Below are positions 13,005 to 20,687 of a DNA stretch of 23,371 nucleotides, one piece after another. Under the pieces are notes generated by a model. That model made no database searches. It was not told the origin of the DNA and was given only the letters and a program-made list of their open reading frames with translations. The stretch's first letter is position 1. Each line of letters begins with the position of its first letter. The translations under genes were made by a program, and so were the position numbers. The stretch covers positions 1-23,371 of the IMG/VR virus record IMGVR_UViG_3300043357_000021, one strand, 5' to 3'. The stretch comes from a virus.

Positions 13005-13426
13005 GCGCGACCACCATCATCTACGGCGCGTTCTCCGACTACCTCGAGAAGGCGTTGCTTGGTCATGTCTTCGGCAACACGCCTTACGTCCGCCCGGTGG
13101 GCATCTGGGCGGCGCTGTTCATCACGGCGCCTACCGACGCGGGCCCCGGCATCGAGCCGCCCACGACCGCCGCCTACGCCCGCGTGGCGGTCACGTTCGA
13201 CGTCGCCCCCGACGCCACCGACGGCTCCTCGATGGCGTGGAACACCACCGTGCTGCAGTTCCCCACCGCGACCGGCGGCTGGGGCACGGTGCAGTGGGTC
13301 GGCCTGTATGACGCGGCGACCGACGGCAACATGCTCGCCTGGGGCGCGCTGTCGTCGCTCAAGGTGATCGGTGACGGGGACGCGGTGCGCTTCGGCGCGA
13401 ACCAGCTGATGATCGGGCTGCAATAG
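13001..13426 (+). CDS. Phage tail fibre-family small protein
   Basis: This encodes a 141-residue protein with GGAGGA before ATG 13001. The sequence runs DYLEKALLGHVFG, then GIWAALFITAPTDAGPGIEP, YARVAVTFDVAPDA, TVLQFPTATGGWGTVQWVGL and MLAWGALSSLKVI. This pattern is that of a widespread beta-rich family annotated as phage tail fibre protein. It probably forms a beta-sandwich in the baseplate or fibre attachment area. The family assignment is confident; its exact place in the virion is not known from sequence. Confidence 0.85.
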   Translation: MSATTIIYGAFSDYLEKALLGHVFGNTPYVRPVGIWAALFITAPTDAGPGIEPPTTAAYARVAVTFDVAPDATDGSSMAWNTTVLQFPTATGGWGTVQWVGLYDAATDGNMLAWGALSSLKVIGDGDAVRFGANQLMIGLQ

Positions 13427-13770
13427 TGGCCTACCGCCCGCGCCCCTACGGCCTCGGTCCTTACGGAGACGATCTGTATTCGCAGTATCGTCAGCCGGAT
13501 CTGGCCGCCCCCGGTGGACTGGTCGGACGCTCCTCGATCTCGAGGCCAGCGCCACTGCGCGATATTTACTTCCTCGCCGATCTCCGGGGCGTCTCCGACA
13601 TCAGGGCGCGCATGCTCGAGGACGCGGTGATCCATGTCGGCACTCTGGTCGGGCGGAGCCACGCCTCCGCCGTCCTGCGGTTCTACTGGGAAGAAAACGT
13701 CCCTTGCGACACGGTCTGGACCGTTCAGCCGCCGCCGCCATTCGTTTGCACGGAGCTGGTCAATGGCTGA
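13426..13770 (+). CDS. Small putative tail protein
   Basis: This encodes a 114-residue protein from GTG 13426, which shares one base with the previous stop (TAGTG). It begins with a Tyr/Pro/Gly-rich segment (YRPRPYGLGPYGDDLYSQY), then has a likely small beta domain (IYFLADLRGVSDI; SHASAVLRFYWEENVP). Similar Gly/Tyr-rich starts occur in short phage tail or fibre proteins, but I cannot name a family. It overlaps the fibre gene downstream by eight bases, placing it firmly within the tail module. Confidence 0.7.
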   Translation: MAYRPRPYGLGPYGDDLYSQYRQPDLAAPGGLVGRSSISRPAPLRDIYFLADLRGVSDIRARMLEDAVIHVGTLVGRSHASAVLRFYWEENVPCDTVWTVQPPPPFVCTELVNG

Positions 13771-14500
13771 TAGTTTCACGTTCGCTCTGAACCTGTGCAA
13801 ACCCGAGATCGATCAGTCGGCGGAAACCTGGGGGCAGAAACTTAATAACGATCTCGATCTGATCGACACGTTCGCGGGGGAGGTGCAGAATTTCATGGGC
13901 TCCGCCGGGGACAGCGGCAGCGCGGCCATCGCGGCGGCCATTGCCAACGCGGTCCCCAAGGGCACCATCGTGGCATGGTTCGGCCAGCCCAACGCGGTGC
14001 CCTCCGGCTGGCATATCTGCGACGGCAACGGCGGCACGCCGAACCTGACCGATCGTTTCATCATGGGAACGGCGGGATTGCAGGCGGTCGGCGCGGTCGG
14101 CGGCTCCGATCATTGGTCGGTGACGTCCCAGGCGGGTGGCGTGCACGATCACCTCTCGACCGTCATCCCCTACGCGCTGACCCCCGCGCAGATGCCGCAA
14201 CACAAACACGGCGGCGGCACCGATCTGCAGGGCTACCATGGTCATACCGTCGCGGGTAACAACGGGCAGTTCGTGGTCGCGGGGTCGGGTATCGCCGGGA
14301 ACCTGCCGGGGGGCGGCGGCTATACTCTGGCTCCCAGCACCGACGGCAATGGCGCGCACAGCCACTATGTCGACACTGATTGGCAGGGCGGTGGCCAGTC
14401 ACATACGCACGCGATCAATCTCGAGCCCGGTCACACCCACACGGTCAACGGGCCGATGACGCCAGCCTATGTCGCGCTTGTTTACATCATGAGGTTATGA
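13763..14500 (+). CDS. Collar-domain tail fibre with HxH metal-binding motifs
   Basis: This encodes a 245-residue protein; ATG 13763 lies within the end of the preceding gene and is followed directly by the conserved N-terminal module, so upstream starts were rejected. Residues 8-36 (ALNLCKPEIDQSAETWGQKL, N, DLIDTF) resemble the anchor of the tailspike next door. Residues 66-102 are a phage collar domain (GTIVAWFGQPNAVPSGWHIC, DG, TPNLTDRFIMG). Six HxH motifs follow at 128, 147, 159, 199, 214 and 224. In T4 gp12 such motifs coordinate metal ions along a fibre trimer. It is a likely host-contact fibre. Confidence 0.88.
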   Translation: MADSFTFALNLCKPEIDQSAETWGQKLNNDLDLIDTFAGEVQNFMGSAGDSGSAAIAAAIANAVPKGTIVAWFGQPNAVPSGWHICDGNGGTPNLTDRFIMGTAGLQAVGAVGGSDHWSVTSQAGGVHDHLSTVIPYALTPAQMPQHKHGGGTDLQGYHGHTVAGNNGQFVVAGSGIAGNLPGGGGYTLAPSTDGNGAHSHYVDTDWQGGGQSHTHAINLEPGHTHTVNGPMTPAYVALVYIMRL

Positions 14501-14504
14501 CGCC

Positions 14505-17141
14505 ATGGCAACTATGACGCCAGTCCTCAATCTCGCGAAGCCCATTGTCGGCGCCGACGAAGACCAATGGGGGTTTTTTTGGAACAGCAACGCAGACATA
14601 CTCGACATGATCGTCGGCGCGGTCATCAACGTGCTTGGTCTCGGCGCCGATCCAACTGGTGTGACCGACAGCGCCCCGGCGTTTCAGGCCGCGCTCGCGC
14701 GGCGACGAAACGGTGTTCCGCTGAACGTCTACGCGCCCGCCGGGAAGTATCTGCTCAAATCCCCGATCACGGTTGGTGATGTTAACTACTCGCAACGGCT
14801 TTACGGCGATGGCTGGTCGACTGTGTTGATGGTGGGGCCGGATTTCCCTTCGTCGGCCAACGGCGTGATTGTCATCCAGCCCGGTAACGACTATCCCGCG
14901 CAGGCGTCGGTGACGGACCTTCGCATACACTTTCAACAGCCACCCGATTTCAGCACGACGGCCACGGTCCTGACGGCCCAGGGCGGCATGACGATCACCG
15001 TGGCCAGCGTCACCGGGGCTCGCGTTGGCTCATACGTCGTCAATCAGACCAGCGGTGGCTCCCTGCCGTCACAGTCCAGCATGGCCAAGGTGACGGACAT
15101 CGCGGGCAACGTGGTGACGATTGACCGCCCCACGCTCATGCCCATCGGTGTCGGCCACGTCATCGCGTTCGCGGCCAGTCGTTCGCAGATGGTAACGCTC
15201 ACGCCGACACCAACGCTCAACCCCGGCGACCCCGGCATCAAATATCCGTGGGGGATTTATTGTGTCGCGCAAAGTTTCTTCACGGACCATGTGCTGGTCA
15301 GTGGTGCGTGGAACGGGGTTTACATAAGGGGCCAGACGTTCGCCATCGGCCAACTTTTCGTCGGCTCTCTCAATATCGCACTCGATGTGGACCAATGCTA
15401 CAACTTCCCGAAATTGGACCATTTCATGCTGTGGGGGTGGGGCCTCCCGACGGCCATGCTGGGCGTGTATTACGATGGCCAGACCATCGCGGCGAATATC
15501 GGTCGGTGTGATGATTTCACGTGTGATGTTTTCCAGACGTGGTGCGGTGCTCTCAATCTGACCTCGACGTGGTCCGGTGGGCAGATCAATCAACTTAAGT
15601 TGGACGGCGACAACAGCCGCGTAACCATGGCCGGGACCACCGGAACCTGGACCCAGATCGGCAAGATGTATAAGAGCGGCGGACAGGCCAATCTTGGCAT
15701 TCCCGTCGCGTTGAATGGTGATGATAAGGTATCCATCGGCAGTCTGTATATCTCAGCGGCGCATAACGATCTGGCGATAACGCTGGCGGGCGGATCGTTG
15801 ACGATCAACGGCGGCTATATGTGGAATGGCCTGGGCAATGTTTACCCGATGATAAGTGTCACGGGCGGTGACCTTAGTATCGATCAGGTGCGGTTTGATG
15901 GCTCGACCGGTCGGACCTCGGACTATCTCACGCAGACCGGAGGATCGGTAAGAGTAACCAATTCCGCGTTCATCATGCCACCCGCCCCTGGCGCCGTGGC
16001 GTTCCGTCTGATTGATGACGCGCGGAACAACATCTCCGACATCGCCCTGAACGGATGGGCGTTTACCGCCCCGGGGACGGCGGGCCATTATGACGCATCC
16101 GGCCAGACCGTCATCAAATCCGTTCCATCGGCCACTACGGCACAGTTGTATTTGGTGGGCGGTGACGGCGCCAACGCGGCGGAGGGAAAGCTTCGGTTCG
16201 GTGGCACCTTCCCGACCGGCACGGATACCGCCGCCCGGCACGTCGCGTCGTTGCGTTCGGGTTTCAACAGCACCAGTTGGACCGGGGGTTATTTCGATAT
16301 ATGGCTTGACAACGTGGCGAATGATGCCGCGTCGGACGCGAACCAGACGCGCGTGGCCCGATTTACCTCCAGCCTGATCACATTTGATAAGATGATCAAC
16401 GGGATTAACTTCGGCCCGGCGACGGTAGGCGGTGTGACCGACGTGTCCAGGCATCTGACTCTCTATGATGGTGGAGCGGGTAACAGTGTCGGGCTCAACG
16501 TCACTTCCGGTCGGTTCAATCTCGTGGCTCCCAGCGGGAACAGTGTTGATGTCGTCATCAACGCGGTTGATCGTTTGTCGATCTCCGCGACAGAGGCGAC
16601 TTTCAGTGTCCCGTTGGTCACGGGCGGGGCTGGAAGTTATATCGCGTCCGATCTGCTTAACTTCATCCAGGCGGGCGGCGGGCCGAACAATGCCATCAGA
16701 TTGACGCCGTCCGCTCCAGGCGGCTCACCAAATCTCGCGGTATTGGGTGGTGACGCCAACCCGGTCATGACGTTTTCCGCGCCGGGCACGGGCGGCTTCA
16801 ATTTCCAGGGATACGTGCTTTGTGACAAGGGGGTGAGTTTTGGTGGGCAACTCGCCGCGTCGATAAATGATCTGTCCAAGGGTATCGATTTCTACGGCGG
16901 CATCGTGGGGCTCAATCTCACCGCGTCACGGTTGAACCTTGTCGTCCCGAGCGGCAACTCACTCAGGTTCGTGATCAACAGTTCAGACCGCATGGCGATC
17001 ACCGAGACCGGAATGGGTTTCAATGGCACCGCGCCCGTCGCCAAACCGACCGTGACCGGCGCCAAGGGCGGCAACACGGCGTTGGGTTCTCTGCTTACCG
17101 CCCTGGCCGCTTACGGTCTCGTGACGGACAGTTCGACATGA
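14505..17141 (+). CDS. Tailspike / beta-helix fibre protein
   Basis: This encodes an 878-residue protein. Residues 6-36 (PVLNLAKPIVGADEDQWGFF then N..ADILDMI) form a short virion anchor. From about 43 comes a pectate-lyase-3-like beta-helix start (VLGLGADPTGVTDSAPAFQA, then APAGKYLLKSPITVGD). A long beta-rich region extends to about 540 and probably recognises or cleaves surface polysaccharide. About 555-640 is a fibre module (RFGGTFPTGTDTAARHVASL). Two similar blocks, near 645-700 and 785-840, share LN-T--R-NLV-PSGNS---VIN--DR. The end (PVAKPTVTGAKGG then NTALGSLLTALAAYGLVTD) is a common fibre tip or trimerisation tail. Catalytic residues cannot be assigned from sequence. Confidence 0.88.
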   Translation: MATMTPVLNLAKPIVGADEDQWGFFWNSNADILDMIVGAVINVLGLGADPTGVTDSAPAFQAALARRRNGVPLNVYAPAGKYLLKSPITVGDVNYSQRLYGDGWSTVLMVGPDFPSSANGVIVIQPGNDYPAQASVTDLRIHFQQPPDFSTTATVLTAQGGMTITVASVTGARVGSYVVNQTSGGSLPSQSSMAKVTDIAGNVVTIDRPTLMPIGVGHVIAFAASRSQMVTLTPTPTLNPGDPGIKYPWGIYCVAQSFFTDHVLVSGAWNGVYIRGQTFAIGQLFVGSLNIALDVDQCYNFPKLDHFMLWGWGLPTAMLGVYYDGQTIAANIGRCDDFTCDVFQTWCGALNLTSTWSGGQINQLKLDGDNSRVTMAGTTGTWTQIGKMYKSGGQANLGIPVALNGDDKVSIGSLYISAAHNDLAITLAGGSLTINGGYMWNGLGNVYPMISVTGGDLSIDQVRFDGSTGRTSDYLTQTGGSVRVTNSAFIMPPAPGAVAFRLIDDARNNISDIALNGWAFTAPGTAGHYDASGQTVIKSVPSATTAQLYLVGGDGANAAEGKLRFGGTFPTGTDTAARHVASLRSGFNSTSWTGGYFDIWLDNVANDAASDANQTRVARFTSSLITFDKMINGINFGPATVGGVTDVSRHLTLYDGGAGNSVGLNVTSGRFNLVAPSGNSVDVVINAVDRLSISATEATFSVPLVTGGAGSYIASDLLNFIQAGGGPNNAIRLTPSAPGGSPNLAVLGGDANPVMTFSAPGTGGFNFQGYVLCDKGVSFGGQLAASINDLSKGIDFYGGIVGLNLTASRLNLVVPSGNSLRFVINSSDRMAITETGMGFNGTAPVAKPTVTGAKGGNTALGSLLTALAAYGLVTDSST

Positions 17142-17290
17142 GGCGCGTCAAACACGTCCTTCTGGCACATCATACAGGTCAACGGCACCGGGTCCGACGC
17201 CGGAATGCGGCGGATGATCAAGGCATCACAGACGATGCAGCGGAACTCGACCATTCGCGTGGGTTCGGGGGTGGCGGGCTTTTCGGGCAT
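17111..17290 (-). CDS. Antisense zinc-ribbon protein (CxxC...CxxC)
   Basis: On the minus strand, 59 residues run from ATG at 17290 to TAA at 17113-17111; an ATG at 17305 would add MYDRA. The protein contains EFRCIVCDALIIRR and PLTCMMCQKDVF, two CxxC knuckles spaced as in a zinc ribbon. Third-position G/C in this frame is 47 of 59 codons; in the competing plus-strand frame (17138-17323), 34 of 61. That and the cysteines favour the minus strand. No convincing ribosome binding site is visible. It overlaps the 3' end of the tailspike gene by 31 bases. It may be a small nucleic-acid-binding or regulatory protein. Confidence 0.6.
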   Translation of the reverse strand: MPEKPATPEPTRMVEFRCIVCDALIIRRIPASDPVPLTCMMCQKDVFDAPHVELSVTRP

Positions 17291-17323
17291 GGCCCGATCA
17301 TACATCGCGGAGAAGGTAAGTAA

Positions 17324-17542
17324 ATGCTTGATGCCAACACGCCAATCCAGATCGTCATGACCGCCGAGCGGTGGAACCACGTGCTCGCCATCCTGACCGA
17401 GGCGGCGGTGCCGCACCGCGTCAGTGACCCGATCCTGCGAGACATCAGGATGCAGTGCATGGCGGCGGAGCGACCGCCGGGGCCGCGTATCGCGCCGGAG
17501 GATCACGAGCCGGTCGCCCAGCCACGATTGGTGGCGGAATGA
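17324..17542 (+). CDS. Small protein before nozzle gene
   Basis: This encodes a 72-residue protein with a good site (GGAGAAGG) before ATG 17324, so late plus-strand genes clearly resume here. It is mainly helical (PIQIVMTAERWNHVLAILTE then DPILRDIRMQCMAAE) and ends in a proline-containing polar tail. I cannot name a family. It overlaps the nozzle gene start by four bases, suggesting coupled translation and perhaps a structural or assembly role. Confidence 0.72.
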   Translation: MLDANTPIQIVMTAERWNHVLAILTEAAVPHRVSDPILRDIRMQCMAAERPPGPRIAPEDHEPVAQPRLVAE

Positions 17543-19086
17543 CCCTGACCGCGTTCAAATTCCCGCCCGGCGTCGTCCGCCTCGGCACTGATGGGATGGC
17601 GCGCGGGCGCTGGTGGAATGCCAATCTGATCCGCTGGCGCAACGGCAGTCTCGTTCCGGTGGGCGGCTGGGACCGGCTGACCACCGCGCCGATGGCGACA
17701 CCCGCGCGCAAGATGCTGGCGTGGCGCTCCAATCTCGACGTGCGCTATGTCGCGATCGGCACCGACACGCAGCTGCTGATCCTCGACGGCGCCCAGCTGC
17801 TGGACAAGACGCCCGGCGGGTTCACGCCGTTGCCATCGGGTTTCACGCTGCAGGGCGGCTACGGCACCGGCCCGTATAATTATTCCACCTACGATACACC
17901 CCGCGACAGCGGCGGTTTCAGCCCGGCGGGTAATCCCTACGCGCAGACGGCGATCTGGACGCTCGACACCTGGGGCGAGGATCTCGTCGCGGTCGCGTCC
18001 TCCGACGGGCGGCTGCTGCATCTCAGCCCGAACAGTAATCTCGGTCTGCCCACCTGGGACCTTCAGGCCAACGTGGTGAACGAAGCACCGATCAACAACC
18101 GTGGCGTGATCGTAACGGAAGAGCGGTTCGTCATGCTGTTCGGCGCGGGCGGCAACCCACGCGGCATCGCGTGGTGCTCGAGGGAGGATCTGTTCGACTG
18201 GGACATCGCCAATGTTAACAACACCGCCGGGGCCATCGAACTCGATTGCCAGGGCACGTTCATGAACGCGGTCAAGGTGCGCGGTGGCATCCTGCTGTGG
18301 ACCGAGGCGGAATGCTGGATCGGGCGCTACGTCGGCCTGCCCGCGATCTATGGTTTCGAGCGGGTTGGCAAGGCCTGTGGACTGCTGGCCGCCAACGCGT
18401 TCGCGACCATCGGGGGGAGCGCCATCTGGCCCGGGCTCAATGCGTTCTGGCGATATGACAACGGGGCCGTGCAGCCGTTGTCCTGCGACGTCGCTGACTT
18501 TCTTTACCGCAGGACCGACATCAAAGTGCTGGCCGACCGCATGACCGGCGGCAACAACGGGCGCTTTCCCGAGGCGTGGTTTTTCTTTCCCGAGGTCGGG
18601 AATTACGAGAACAACGCTTATATCGCGACCAACCCGAATGAGGGCTGGTGGACGATCGGGCACTTATCCCGCACCGCGCTCGAGGGCGCGGGCGTCTGGC
18701 CATTCCCGTTGATGAGCGGCGTGGACGGGCACCTCTATCAGCACGAGAACGGCTGGCTCGACGCCGGGGCCTCGCGCGGCGACAGCGTCTTCGCCGAGTC
18801 CGCCGCGCAACAAATCCCGCCCGCCGGGGACCGGTGCATCAACATCCTCGGTGGCCAGCTCGACAGCGGCAGCGGCTACGACGCCACTCAGATGCGCGCG
18901 TTCACCCGCGAGACACACGACGACCCGGTTGAGTTCGAGGAGGGGCCGTTCGAGGCCTACAGCGATGGCTGGATCGAGTGCCGGTTCAGCGGGCGCGACA
19001 TCCGCGTGCGGATTGAACAGATCCTCGACCAGCCGTGGGCGATCGGTGAAATGCGTTTCGATGTCATCCCCGGGCGCGGCAGATGA
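17539..19086 (+). CDS. Tail nozzle / P22 gp10-like hub protein
   Basis: This encodes a 515-residue protein; ATG 17539 overlaps the previous stop and directly precedes the conserved N-terminus, while an in-frame ATG at 17455 would read through the preceding gene. The start (FKFPPGVVRLGTDGMARGRW, then LIRWRNGSLVPVGGW) followed by repeated beta blades (VRYVAIGTDTQLLILDGAQL; WGEDLVAVASSDGRLLHLSP; VIVTEERFVMLFGAGGNPRG) resembles the P22 gp10 class of beta-propeller nozzle or DNA-stabilising proteins attached below the adaptor. Gene order after the adaptor and fibres agrees. Homology is inferred from layout and repeats rather than a decisive motif. Confidence 0.75.
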   Translation: MTLTAFKFPPGVVRLGTDGMARGRWWNANLIRWRNGSLVPVGGWDRLTTAPMATPARKMLAWRSNLDVRYVAIGTDTQLLILDGAQLLDKTPGGFTPLPSGFTLQGGYGTGPYNYSTYDTPRDSGGFSPAGNPYAQTAIWTLDTWGEDLVAVASSDGRLLHLSPNSNLGLPTWDLQANVVNEAPINNRGVIVTEERFVMLFGAGGNPRGIAWCSREDLFDWDIANVNNTAGAIELDCQGTFMNAVKVRGGILLWTEAECWIGRYVGLPAIYGFERVGKACGLLAANAFATIGGSAIWPGLNAFWRYDNGAVQPLSCDVADFLYRRTDIKVLADRMTGGNNGRFPEAWFFFPEVGNYENNAYIATNPNEGWWTIGHLSRTALEGAGVWPFPLMSGVDGHLYQHENGWLDAGASRGDSVFAESAAQQIPPAGDRCINILGGQLDSGSGYDATQMRAFTRETHDDPVEFEEGPFEAYSDGWIECRFSGRDIRVRIEQILDQPWAIGEMRFDVIPGRGR

Positions 19087-19304
19087 TCATCACGTTTCCG
19101 TATCCGCCAGACCGTTACAGCCCTGAACAGGCGCGTCAGCTGGTCGACCAGTTGTCCCGCGTGTTCGCGCGCGTGCTGTCGATCGAGAGCGCCTCACCGT
19201 TCGCGTTGCTGCTCTCGCCGGATCAGTCGGTGTGGAAGGTCACGGTGTCCGACACGGGTGTCCTCGGCGCGGTGAAGCTGCCCAAGGGGAGCCCGGTGTC
19301 ATGA
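19083..19304 (+). CDS. Small conserved virion-associated protein
   Basis: This encodes a 73-residue protein beginning at ATG 19083 (ATGA overlap). It starts with FPYPPDRYSPEQARQLVDQL, a helix containing RVFARVL, then a beta part SPFALLLSPDQSVWKVTVSD. I recall similar small proteins near nozzle genes in other podoviruses; none has a known function. The next gene overlaps it by four bases, supporting expression as part of one tail-assembly unit. Confidence 0.7.
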   Translation: MIITFPYPPDRYSPEQARQLVDQLSRVFARVLSIESASPFALLLSPDQSVWKVTVSDTGVLGAVKLPKGSPVS

Positions 19305-19669
19305 TGATGGACGCGCGCCAGCTCCGTCTGGTTGAGCGGGTCAACAAGGCCCTCGCTCACATGGGCACGCACGAGCTGTCCGACGTGATCGCCCTGGCGC
19401 ACGACCGGAAAGCGCAGATCTGGGAGGGCGACGACGCCCTCGTCGTTACGGAACTGAACGATTATCCGTTGTGCCGTGTGCTGCGCTACTGGGTCATCGC
19501 CGGATCGCTCGAGGGCGCGTTCGCGATCCAGCCCAGGATCGAGGCCTGGGGCCGTGAGCACGGCGCCACTGTCGCCGACGCGATCGGCCGGCGCGGCTGG
19601 GAGCGCACCCCACGGCAACCCGGCTGGGAGCACGTCGCGGGATACTGGAGAAAGGGTCTCACATCATGA
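19301..19669 (+). CDS. GNAT-like phage protein
   Basis: This encodes a 122-residue protein; ATG 19301 overlaps the previous stop and has AGGGGAG upstream. The pattern of a strand with DDALVVTELNDYPLCRVLRY, then WVIAGSLEGAF, AIQPRIEAWGREHGATVADA and IGRRGWERTPR resembles a group of phage GNAT-like proteins found beside nozzle and ejection genes. A typical acetyl-CoA-binding Q/RxxGxG/A loop is not obvious, so it may be a structural descendant rather than an active acetyltransferase. The assignment rests on family memory and layout. Confidence 0.6.
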   Translation: MMMDARQLRLVERVNKALAHMGTHELSDVIALAHDRKAQIWEGDDALVVTELNDYPLCRVLRYWVIAGSLEGAFAIQPRIEAWGREHGATVADAIGRRGWERTPRQPGWEHVAGYWRKGLTS

Positions 19670-20664
19670 GCGGCGGCGGATCAGGCAACACCACGACGAC
19701 GACCAAGGCGGAGCTGCCGGGCTGGCTCGCCAACGCGTCACAGGACAATCTCAACCGCGCCGTCGGCGTGGTCAACAACACGGGCTTCACACCTTACACG
19801 GACCCGCGCATCGCCGGGCAGACGCCCGACCAGCTCGCCGCCGCGACCGCGATCCGAAACATGCAGGGCCGGACCGGCGCGGCCCTCGGCTCGCTGGGCG
19901 ATGCCTCCGCCGGTCTGGGCACGTATCAGGCACCCGACGTGAACGCGTGGAAGTTGAGCGACAGCGACCTCACCGGCTACATGAACCCGTTCACGGGCGA
20001 GGTCGAAACGAATGCGTTACGCGCCCTCGAGGGCACGCGGCAGGACAGCCAAAATCAAATAGGTGACGCATTCCAATCGAGCAAGGCCTTCGGAGGATCA
20101 AGGCAGGCACTGCAAAGCGCGGTGACGGATGCTCAATTCGGCCAGCGCGCCGGGGACCTCTCGGCGCAGCTGCGGCAGGCTAACTTCAATCAGGCGCAGG
20201 CGGCGGCGACCGGCGACATCAGCCGCGATCTGCAGGCTCAGCTGGCCAACCAGCAGGCGGGTCTCGCCAGCACCGGCCTCGACCTCTCCGCCTACAAGCA
20301 GGCCGCCGACATCTACGGCCAGCGGCAGGCCGCCGACGTGCGCGACATCGGCCTGCTCGACGCGAGTGGCGGTCAGCAGCAGCAGATGCAGCAGGGACAG
20401 CTGGACATGAACTACCAGAACTGGCTCGAGGGGCAGAACTTCTCCAAGGACCAGATCGCGTGGCTGCAGCAGATGCTTGGCAGCACGCCCGGCAGCGGCA
20501 CGACGACGGTCAACACCGGGGGAGGCAGCAAGGCCTCTCCGGCGATGGGCGCCCTCGGTGGCGCCGCCTCCGGCGCGGCCCTGGGCACGTCGATCAGCCC
20601 CGGCTACGGCACGGCGATCGGTGCCGTGGCTGGAGCGTTATACGGCGGGCTCTCTTCTCGTTAA
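19666..20664 (+). CDS. DNA-ejection / internal virion protein
   Basis: This encodes a 332-residue protein with GGAGAAAGGG before ATG 19666. It contains YMNPFTGEVETNALRALEG (about residues 105-123), a Gln/Ala-rich helical section (QARQAN-type repeats such as AQLRQANFNQAQAAATGDIS) and a glycine/alanine-rich membrane-active-like C-terminus (GALGGAASGAALGTSI, GAVAGALYGG). The YMNP motif and Gly-rich tail are recurrent in podovirus proteins that leave the capsid with DNA or extend the tail tube. It directly precedes the antisense HNH gene. Confidence 0.75.
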   Translation: MSGGGSGNTTTTTKAELPGWLANASQDNLNRAVGVVNNTGFTPYTDPRIAGQTPDQLAAATAIRNMQGRTGAALGSLGDASAGLGTYQAPDVNAWKLSDSDLTGYMNPFTGEVETNALRALEGTRQDSQNQIGDAFQSSKAFGGSRQALQSAVTDAQFGQRAGDLSAQLRQANFNQAQAAATGDISRDLQAQLANQQAGLASTGLDLSAYKQAADIYGQRQAADVRDIGLLDASGGQQQQMQQGQLDMNYQNWLEGQNFSKDQIAWLQQMLGSTPGSGTTTVNTGGGSKASPAMGALGGAASGAALGTSISPGYGTAIGAVAGALYGGLSSR

Positions 20665-20687
20665 AATGATGATAGTATCTTGATGTT

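Noticed and set aside
17138-17323. Plus-strand frame directly after the tailspike (ATGA overlap), 61 residues rich in Arg and His
   Set aside because: Third-position G/C is only 34 of 61, the product looks like an antisense shadow, and the opposite frame carries two CxxC knuckles with stronger coding bias.
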